A stretch of 6,125 nt of DNA from DATLWN01 sp963764315 (lineage in GTDB: Bacteria; Pseudomonadota; Zetaproteobacteria; Mariprofundales; Mariprofundaceae), in NCBI GenBank assembly GCA_963764315.1, contig CAVXSB010000011.1, positions 1 through 6,125 on the forward strand, written 5' to 3'. The position numbers and the translations under genes were made by a program. The stretch's first letter is position 1, and each line of letters begins with the position of its first letter. The notes beneath the pieces were generated by a model that was given only the letters and a program-made list of their open reading frames with translations, ran no database searches and was not told the DNA's origin. Below are positions 1-5,620 of the stretch, piece after piece.

Positions 1-159
1 GAACCTAAAGTTTTTGCGAGGTCCAACAGTGTTGATATGAGGAATTAATTCCGCTTATTTTCTTCATATATACGGACATTTTCCTCCCTATCACATATGG
101 AAGGGCAAACAAGGAATCAGAATGGGGCTTCCCGCATCCCCTCCAAGATGACTATAGAC
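1..159. other. AT-rich flank without an assignable gene
   Basis: This stretch lies downstream of the DUF4336 gene. Its first 120 bases are about 38% GC by my count, far below the GC-rich remainder of the window. It contains a perfect 12-bp palindrome, GGAATTAATTCC, at 41-52. On the minus strand a 24-codon frame (start 79, stop 5-7) follows a GGGAGGAAA purine run, but the spacing to the ATG is only about 3-4 nt and I recognise nothing in the peptide. I found no convincing hairpin followed by a T-tract to terminate the minus-strand block. It is either intergenic DNA or the edge of a differently composed neighbour. Confidence 0.5.
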
Positions 160-843
160 CTAAATCCAGCTCAGCGACTTGCGGATGATCTCGGTTGCTC
201 CGCTTTGGGCGCACTCGCCGTGGGCGATCAGCAGCCGCTCGGGGTTCCAGTCGAGCAGCTTCTGCCGGGCGGCGCGGGCGGGGGCGCGTTTGAGGAAGCT
301 GGCCCTCCATTCGCGGGGCGTGCTGCCGTGTTCGCCGACCAGGCCGTCGGCCCGCATGAGCATGCCTCTCCAGCCCGTCATCTTGTCCGGATCGAAGCGT
401 TGGATCAGATCGCAAACGATGGCGGTGCGGGATTCCCGATGGAAAAATACGACCTCTTCCATGGCCAATGAGCCGCGAAAGATCACCTGGTCGATGTCCT
501 TGGCCCAGGCCGGATCGGGCCCGTCGAGAAGCTCGGCATCGAAATGGAGCCCCGGCTTCCTGCGGGCCAGCCCGGGCGGCGCGTACATGCGCGCATCGGG
601 CCAGCGCTCATGCCACTGGCTCAGGAACAGATGATGAATCTTGTTCGGCGACACGATGTGGCGCACCGGACCGATGGCCTCGACCGCGTCGGCGAGTTCG
701 TCGGAGAGGGCGACGGGCGACCAGATCCACAGGCCGCCGTCCGAGAGGCGGGCCGCCGCCATGCGCGTGGAATAGGGGAAGCCGTAAAACGATACGGTCG
801 GTCCCTCGGCCACGAAAAGAGAAGGCCCGAATTCTTCAAGCAT
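160..843 (-). CDS. DUF4336 domain-containing protein (metallo-beta-lactamase-like fold)
   Basis: A 227-aa soluble protein of the DUF4336 family, whose members resemble degenerate metallo-beta-lactamase-fold hydrolases. No reaction is established that I know of. Family-typical segments are SPNKIHHLFLSQW at about 65-77 (N67, H70 and H71 sit where metal ligands of the fold would be), YAPPGL at 87-92, the stretch EEVVFFHRESRTAIVCDLI at about 129-147 with D145, and LLIAHGE at 204-210 with H208. N67/H70/H71, D145 and H208 are therefore candidate metal ligands (inference). No signal peptide or membrane segment is visible. The start at 843 is chosen because AGGAG lies 7 nt upstream. A longer in-frame reading to 984 would overlap the EncFtn 3' end and has low-complexity, shadow-like sequence. 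It is the last gene of the minus-strand block, 59 bp after EncFtn, with a strong hairpin in the gap. The frame is intact. Confidence 0.85.
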   Translation of the reverse strand: MLEEFGPSLFVAEGPTVSFYGFPYSTRMAAARLSDGGLWIWSPVALSDELADAVEAIGPVRHIVSPNKIHHLFLSQWHERWPDARMYAPPGLARRKPGLHFDAELLDGPDPAWAKDIDQVIFRGSLAMEEVVFFHRESRTAIVCDLIQRFDPDKMTGWRGMLMRADGLVGEHGSTPREWRASFLKRAPARAARQKLLDWNPERLLIAHGECAQSGATEIIRKSLSWI

Positions 844-850
844 GCGGCGG

Positions 851-855
851 CTCCT
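851..855 (-). promoter_or_regulatory. Ribosome binding site that fixes the DUF4336 start
   Basis: The minus strand reads AGGAG followed by 7 nt and then ATG at 843. This supports the 227-aa start over the longer open frame, and it places the Shine-Dalgarno sequence only 7 nt after the base of the hairpin at 863-895. Confidence 0.75.
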
Positions 856-862
856 GATATGG

Positions 863-895
863 ACGAACGGGGCGGCCGCTGGCCGCCCCGTTCGT
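863..895. terminator. Perfect 15-bp GC-rich hairpin between EncFtn and DUF4336
   Basis: The arms at 863-877 (ACGAACGGGGCGGCC) and 881-895 are exact reverse complements around a 3-base loop. The structure lies entirely within the 59-bp gap between the EncFtn stop (903-905) and the DUF4336 start (843). Neither strand has a T-run after the stem, so it is not a classical intrinsic terminator. It could attenuate or partly terminate transcription after EncFtn, or act as an mRNA stabiliser or processing boundary. The terminator type is the closest available label, and the role is inferred. Confidence 0.5.
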
Positions 896-902
896 GGCCC
901 GT

Positions 903-1191
903 TTACTCGTGGGCGATGGGCTTGTCGGTGAACAGGTAGTCCTTGAGCTCCTTGTCCATGCGCGGATCGCGGCGGCGGATCCATTCCAGCACCATGGCCG
1001 CATGCTCCTTCTCCTCGTCCCGGTTATGGGCGAGGATCGCCTTCAGTTCCTTGATCCTTGCAGGCGTCGACGCGCTGGTTGTACCAGTCGACCGCCTCCA
1101 GCTCCTCCATCAGCGACGTGATCGCCCGGTGCATGTCCCGGGTCTCGTCCGAGATCTCGTCGATGGGCTCGTGATAGCCTTCGTTCGCCAT
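903..1191 (-). CDS. EncFtn-type ferritin-like protein, frame broken by one extra base
   Basis: Small four-helix-forming iron-binding protein of the encapsulated-ferritin family, related to the Rhodospirillum rubrum EncFtn. Family members form decamers in which subunit pairs build a diiron ferroxidase site. Removing one base at 1053/1054 gives 95 aa. Visible family features are HEPIDE at 7-12, the first-helix block MEELEAVDWYNQRVDA at 28-43, and AILAHNRDEEKEHAAM at 51-66. By alignment with my memory of the R. rubrum protein, the ferroxidase residues are E30, E60 and H63, with W36, Y37 and the entry-site glutamates E29 and E32 also kept. The protein ends about 8 residues after YLFTD, so the C-terminal encapsulin-targeting extension of true cargo EncFtn is absent. 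As sequenced, translation stops at 1024-1026 after 55 aa, losing E60 and H63. AGGAG lies 6 nt before the ATG at 1191. No encapsulin gene is seen on either side. Family identity is secure. Whether it acts alone or with a distant partner is unknown. Confidence 0.88.
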
Positions 1192-1197
1192 GTGATG

Positions 1198-1202
1198 CTC
1201 CT
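1198..1202 (-). promoter_or_regulatory. Ribosome binding site of the EncFtn-type gene
   Basis: AGGAG on the minus strand, 6 nt before the ATG at 1191. Its good quality supports this start and suggests that the gene was translated efficiently before any frame damage. Confidence 0.7.
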
Positions 1203-1224
1203 GTGCTTATGCGTTCGTCCCATG

Positions 1225-1253
1225 ATCATCGACGCCGGGTCGCGAGGTTTCAA
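1225..1253 (-). promoter_or_regulatory. Candidate sigma-70 promoter for the EncFtn-type gene
   Basis: In the 69-bp gap after the SRPBCC gene the minus strand has TTGAAA (1253-1248), a 17-nt spacer, and GATGAT (1230-1225). This is 5 of 6 matches to the -35 consensus and 4 of 6 to the -10, at ideal spacing. Transcription would begin near 1218, leaving a leader of about 27 nt that includes the ribosome binding site. An 8-bp palindrome, ATGATCAT (1222-1229), overlaps the -10 and could be an operator, but 8 bp is short enough to be chance. No Fur-box-like repeat is evident. Confidence 0.4.
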
Positions 1254-1260
1254 GCCGCGC

Positions 1261-1668
1261 TTAAGTGTGGCCTTCGAGCAGTGTCTTCAGCGTCTGCAGA
1301 TCCTTCTCCACGGCCGCCGCATCCGCGGCGAACTGCACGTCGCTCATGTCCGGTTGGCGGATCAGCGTGAACACGAACTCGCTGCCCGTACCGCTGGGCA
1401 CGACCCGCATCGGGTTGTGCACGGTGATGCCCGAATCCAGCGTCACGTCGTGGTCCATGACCCCGAAATCGTTCGGCGGGGCGAAGCGCAGGTGAGCAGT
1501 GCCGAACGGAGCCTCGACGATCCATGCCTCGCCGTCCTGTTTCAGTTCAGAGCGAGCAAGCCCTGCAGCCCAGCGTGGCAGGTTGCGGGGGTCCGAGGCG
1601 AAGGCGTAGACCTCGGCCGGCGTCCGCTCGATGTGGATGCCGATGTGCCGGACCTCGTGCGTGCTCAT
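1261..1668 (-). CDS. SRPBCC / START-like (polyketide cyclase-type) protein
   Basis: A 135-aa soluble protein of the SRPBCC superfamily, a helix-grip fold with a deep hydrophobic ligand cavity. The N-terminal signature is clear: an initial beta strand (VRHIGIHIE at about 6-14), then TPAEVYAFASDPRNLPRW (about 16-33), the hallmark of this fold. Strands with WIVEAPFG and the FVFTLIRQ region follow, then a C-terminal helix, VEKDLQTLKTLLEGH, that would close the cavity. Nothing identifies the ligand, and no enzyme activity should be assumed. Its ATG overlaps the tag stop codon by 4 bp (ATGA, 1665-1668) and has no strong Shine-Dalgarno of its own, so it is probably translationally coupled to tag. 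In the sequence as given, ribosomes translating tag terminate early at 1885 because of the tag frameshift, which would weaken this coupling. The frame itself is intact. Confidence 0.82.
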   Translation of the reverse strand: MSTHEVRHIGIHIERTPAEVYAFASDPRNLPRWAAGLARSELKQDGEAWIVEAPFGTAHLRFAPPNDFGVMDHDVTLDSGITVHNPMRVVPSGTGSEFVFTLIRQPDMSDVQFAADAAAVEKDLQTLKTLLEGHT

Positions 1669-2274
1669 GCCGGCCGCTCGAATTCGCGGCGCGCCTCGGC
1701 CACCCGCTCCCGGATCACGCAGCCCTCGGCATGGTCGTTGACGAGTCCCATGGCCTGCATGAATGCGTAGACGGTGGTCGGCCCGACGAAGCGCCATCCG
1801 CGTTTCTTCAGGTCCTTCGACAGCGCCACCGATTCGGCCGAGGTCGATGCGGTCTGCGGCGCCGCCAGGCCTGCCGGGTCCGGTTCAAAACGCCAGATGT
1901 AGGCGGCCAGCGAGCCCTCCCGGTTCACCAGCTCGCAGGCGCGCTGGGCGTTGTTGATCACGGCCTCGATCTTGCCGCGGTGGCGCACGATGCCGGCGTT
2001 CCCGAGCAGCCGCGCTACGTCCTTGTCTCGTGAACCGGGCGACTTGCTCGAAATCGAAGTCGTGAAAGGCGGCGCGGAAGTTTTCGCGCTTGGCGAGTAT
2101 GGTGCGCCAGCTCAGGCCCGACTGGAAACCCTCGAGGCTCAGCTTCTCGAACAGCCGGCGGTCGTCGTCGACCGGATATCCCCACTCGGTATCGTGGTAG
2201 GCGAGGTATTCGGGCGTGACGGCACACCAGCGGCAGCGCTGTTTTCCGTCCGGCCCCGTGATCGTCGTGCTCAT
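1665..2274 (-). CDS. tag: DNA-3-methyladenine glycosylase I (Tag), frame broken by one extra base
   Basis: Base-excision-repair enzyme that removes 3-methyladenine from alkylated DNA. Deleting one base at about 2028 gives 202 aa, against 187 in E. coli, the difference being mainly a 10-residue N-terminal extension. By alignment with E. coli Tag, the zinc-snap ligands C14, H27, H181 and C185 are all present (E. coli C4, H17, H175, C179). So are the base-pocket residues W16, Y23, Y26, W31, E48 (catalytic-pocket Glu38 in E. coli) and W56 (Trp46). The family core GLSW, the HRGKI motif at about 97-101 and LKKRGWRFVGPTT near 155-167 are also intact. As sequenced, the frame leaves the Tag register after T82 and stops at 1885. 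Start 2274 has TAAGG 9 nt upstream, and the gene lies 19 nt after the HD-GYP stop, so it shares that transcript. Alignment with E. coli Tag across the break requires exactly one base fewer. Family identity is very secure. Confidence 0.95.
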
Positions 2275-2293
2275 ATGTCCCGACCTTACTCCA

Positions 2294-5200
2294 TCATGCG
2301 GACTGCGGGGACAGGTACTGGTCCAGATCCACATCGTCGATCTGGGAGGCGGGCAGGAAGCGCTTGGCGTATTCGAGCCAGGCGCCGCTCTTCAGGAACA
2401 GGTGGAACACGTCGCGGTCCACATGCTGCCTTTCCACCATGCCGTGCAGGATGTGGATGGCCTCGCTGACGGGCTTGGCCGATTTGTAGGGGCGGTCGGC
2501 GGCGGTCAGGGCCTCGAAGATGTCGGCCAGCACCATGATGCGCTCGGGGATGGACAGGTGCTCGCCGGTCAGGCCGCGCGGGTAGCCGCGCCCGTCCAGC
2601 GTTTCGTGGTGGGTGGAGGCGTAGCGCGGCACGCGCTCCAGATCCTTCGGCAGCGGCAGGCTGTCCAGCATCTTGATGGTGCCGATCATGTGCTCGTTGA
2701 TCTTGAAGCGGTCCTCCGGCGTCAGCGTGCCGCGCTGCACCTTCAGGTTGTGCAACTCGCCGCGGTTGTACAGGTGCTCGGGCACCTGCATGTTGATGCC
2801 GAGGTGCGGTTCGAGATCCAGCTGGCGCGAGCGCGCAATGATGTGCCAGGGCTTGTCGGCCAACAGCTTCTCCGTTGTGGGCAATGCACCGGGGGCTTCG
2901 TCGAAGCGGGCGCGCTCGGGGTGCGACAGGCCGAGACGGTCGTCGAAGTGGCGTTGCCAGGTGATTTCGGCCAACTGCTCCAGGCGGGCGATGTCCGCCT
3001 CGTCCATGGATTCGCCGCCCTGGTTGCAGGCAGCAACGAAGGCGAACTGCTCACGCAGCTCGGCCTGCCTCTCGGCCAGCGCCTGCTTCTGCTCATCCGC
3101 CCTTTCCGGTGCCTCCATGCATGCCTTCAGGCAGGCGATCTCGGCATCGCGCCATAGCACCTCGAAGCGCATGCGAATCTCGTGGATACGATCGTAGATC
3201 GCTTCCAGCTTGCTGCCCTTGTCGATGACGTGTTCGGGCGTGATGATCTTACCGCAGTCGTGCAGCCAGGCGCCGATGCGGAATTCGCGCCAAGCCTTTT
3301 CGTCGGCAAAGCGGAAACGGTCGAACGGCGCCTCGTCGCTCTCCTCGGCCTTTTTCGCCAGCAGCATGGCGAGCTCCGGCACGCGGGCGCAGTGGGCACC
3401 GGTGTACGGCGATTTGTCGTCGATGGCCTGGGCGATCAGCTGGATGAAGGCGTCCATCAGCGCCTCCTGCTCGTGGGCGTGCCGCTCGGTGGCGCGCGCC
3501 ATGCCGACCAGGGACTTGGCGAGATCGTCGACCTCGACGATATGGCTGTCGACCCGCCGGATCTCACCATAGCGCTGTTGTCGGAGCTTCTCGTTCTCGA
3601 CCGCCAGCTGCTTGATGGGGCGTGCGATCAGCGAGGCCAGCCAGGAGGCGAGCGGCAGCAACAACAACAGGATGGCGCCGGTGACCGCCACCGCCGTCTT
3701 CACCTCGTGCACGGCCGGGGCCAGCACCGAGGCCACGGGGGCGACGACGGCGAAGTAGTCCCGGCTATCGCCCTGGCCGATCGCCTGCAGGTAGACGTAG
3801 CGCGGCACGCCGCCAAGGCTGAGTTTGTTGCAGCCGGTTCAGGGCCGCGGGATCGGCGGCCAGTGCGATCAACTGCGCATAGGGCACGGTGGCGCGCTGG
3901 CGCTGGCTGACATCGTCCTGCATCAGCCAGCGTGTCCGCAGCGCCTGGCGTTGGGCATCGGTGATATGGGCCAGCGCCAGGTCGATCAGGTCAACCACCC
4001 CCTTGCGCGACGGCTGCACGGCGTAGTGCAGCCCCGTCGGTACATCGACCTTGCCGAAATCGAGTGGCGCATCGATGGCGACATCGTTGTAGAAGAAGGC
4101 CCGGGCCGTGTAGCGCAGCTGGGCGGCGGTATCGAGCCCAGCATCGACCTTGCCCTGGCGCACGGCGTCGAACATGCCCTGCACGCCCTTGGCCTCGACG
4201 ATGTGCACCTGCGGGAAATCGTGGCGCAGGGTGGCGATGATCGACCAGCCGGAGGGGATGGCCACGCGCTTGCCGAACAGCTGCGAGATCCGCGTCACCG
4301 GCGGCATGCCCTTGCGGGTCAGCACCCCGAAGGGGACGCTGAGGAAGGGACGGCTGAGTTGACCCAGGCGCGCGTTGTCGCCAGTGCGCAGCAGGGGCTG
4401 CAGGATATCCAGTCGTCCCTGGCGGAACATTTTCACCAGTTCGGGCCAGGCGTAGCCGTTGACGTAACGAAAGTGCAGCCCGGTCATCTGGCCGACCAGG
4501 GACAGCATGTCGATGGTGTAGCCGTAGGGCTTGCCCGATACCGTGAAGTCGATCGGCGGCCAGTCCGTCTCGTTGGACACCGTCAGCACCGGGGTCCCGG
4601 CGACGATCCTGCGCTGGGCCGGACTCAGTACCAGCGGCCGGGCGGGGGGCAGCTGCGCCGGTGCATGGTGGATCTCGCTGGAGGCGATCAGCTCGCCGCT
4701 GCCCCGGTAGAGGTAGATGCGGCTGTCGTGGTTGATCGCCTGGTGGCCGAGGCCCTGGGACAGCGCCGAAAGCGTGATGTCCACGGCGAGCACCGCATGC
4801 TGGCCGGCGATGCGCATGGCATAGGTCTGGCCGGGTTTCTGCAGGTGCTGGAACAAATAGGGGGCGGTCTTGTAGACCTTGTCCGCTGCGGCATGGATGA
4901 ACCACGGCCGGTTGTCGGCGCGGTAGGTGCTGGGTTCGCTGCGGCTGGCGCGCAGCCGGAAGTGCGCGTCGTAGTAGCGGAATTCCCGCTTTCGCTGTGC
5001 GCCCAGGCCGGATATGCGGATGGTCACCCAGCGGTCCTGGGGCAGGGCCTTGAGCTGGTGCCGGACCTCGGCGCTATGGTCGAGGTTGACCAACTCGTAA
5101 AAGTCGCCGTCGTCGAAGCCGACATAGGTGGCGTAGAAATGCGGATTGCGTTCCAGGGTGTTGGCGAAGGCGTGCCGGGTGCGGGCGGTGATGTGGCCGC

Positions 5201-5456
5201 CATCGACGAGACCGCCGTAAGCGGCGAGGAAGCGCGTGGCGGATATCGCGCGGTTGTCCTCCGTCGCCAGATAGTCGCTGGTGCGCGCGGCGGCCTGGCG
5301 GTAGAGCTTCAGCGTCGCATCGGTGGCCATGCGGGTGCTGAAATAGAATTGCAGGCCGATGGCCACGGCCGCCGTCAGCGCCGTGATGATGATGAACATG
5401 CTGACGACGGTGAGGCGGAACGAAAGCCGCCAGTGTTTTTTTCCCGATGCCGCCAT
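2294..5456 (-). CDS. Cache / SBP_bac_3 / HAMP / HD-GYP membrane sensor phosphodiesterase, frame broken by one extra base
   Basis: Predicted inner-membrane sensor that hydrolyses cyclic-di-GMP in response to a periplasmic ligand. Removing one base at 3830 gives 1053 aa. Order: TM1 (about 12-38); Cache-type periplasmic domain (about 40-265, with RPWFIHAA and AVLAVDITLSALS); a bacterial solute-binding family 3 domain (about 285-515, with TDWPPIDF and GKPYGYTIDML, resembling BvgS/EvgS-type Venus-flytrap modules); a short tail ending DYFAVVAPVASVLAP (about 566-580) that looks like the end of the Cache domain; TM2 (about 587-611); HAMP (about 612-656); HD-GYP catalytic domain. Catalytic motifs are HDCGK with H732/D733 and HHETLDGRGYP at 949-959, all key residues present. 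About 155 residues are inserted between these motifs compared with standard HD-GYP domains, which I recall as a subfamily trait. As sequenced, translation stops at 3765 after 563 codons, before TM2 and the catalytic domain. Start 5456 is preferred over 5486 because of a strong purine-rich ribosome site. It is the first gene of the block. Confidence 0.92.
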
Positions 5457-5620
5457 TGACGGCCCCCTCCCCTTGGTTCCGTGCATTGCCAGCCGTCAGC
5501 GCCGGCATTGTTGACTAGAATGGTCCACTATCTTCGCATATGCAATTTAGCCATGGGGGTAGGTATGCCCCCGAAGCGCGCATGGAGGCGGGCGGCGGAG
5601 AAACGCGGTATCATGTGTCC
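5457..5620. promoter_or_regulatory. Divergent intergenic region between the sensor gene and ygiQ
   Basis: This 164-bp region separates two divergent genes and must hold promoters in both directions. An AT-richer patch at about 5510-5550 is the likely core. On the minus strand TTGCAT (5545-5540), a 17-nt spacer and CATTCT (5522-5517) form a modest promoter for the sensor. On the plus strand TTGACT (5511-5516) is a good -35 match, but no good -10 follows at 16-18 nt. An 8-bp palindrome, GCATATGC (5536-5543), lies between them and could be an operator. All assignments are tentative. Confidence 0.35.
5463..5472 (-). promoter_or_regulatory. Strong ribosome binding site deciding the sensor start
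   Basis: The minus strand reads GGGGAGGGGG here, with GGAGG ending 9 nt before the ATG at 5456. This favours 5456 over the in-frame ATG at 5486, which would add a hydrophilic 10-residue leader and put the ribosome site inside the coding region. Confidence 0.65.

Noticed and set aside
125..150. Possible terminator hairpin after DUF4336 (GGGG/CCCC)
   Set aside because: The stem is only 4 bp with a loop of about 10 bases and no T-run on the minus strand.
844..984. N-terminal extension of the DUF4336 frame to 984
   Set aside because: It overlaps the EncFtn coding region and has no family similarity, whereas a well-placed AGGAG supports the start at 843.
943..1770. A 275-codon plus-strand open frame across EncFtn and SRPBCC
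   Set aside because: It spans two real minus-strand genes and their intergenic gap and has no recognisable domain.
1665..1988. The C-terminal half of Tag as a separate gene
   Set aside because: It lacks half the zinc site and the base pocket, and it joins the N-terminal half exactly when one base is removed.
2216..3157. A 313-codon plus-strand open frame opposite the HD-GYP region
   Set aside because: Same reason: it is the antisense shadow of conserved HD-GYP coding sequence.
2294..3808. The HD-GYP half as an independent gene starting with GTG at 3808
   Set aside because: The upstream frame continues seamlessly once one base is removed. The half-protein would lack TM1 and begin inside the Cache closing segment, and I see no ribosome site.
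3825..5459. A 544-codon open frame on the plus strand opposite the sensor gene
   Set aside because: It mirrors the real minus-strand gene, has biased low-information composition (rich in G, A, V, R, Q and H), and shows no domain I recognise. High GC makes such antisense frames common.
5555..5571. GGGGG...CCCCC inverted repeat in the divergent region
   Set aside because: Only a 5-bp stem with a loop of about 7 bases and no T-tract. Too weak to call a terminator or operator.
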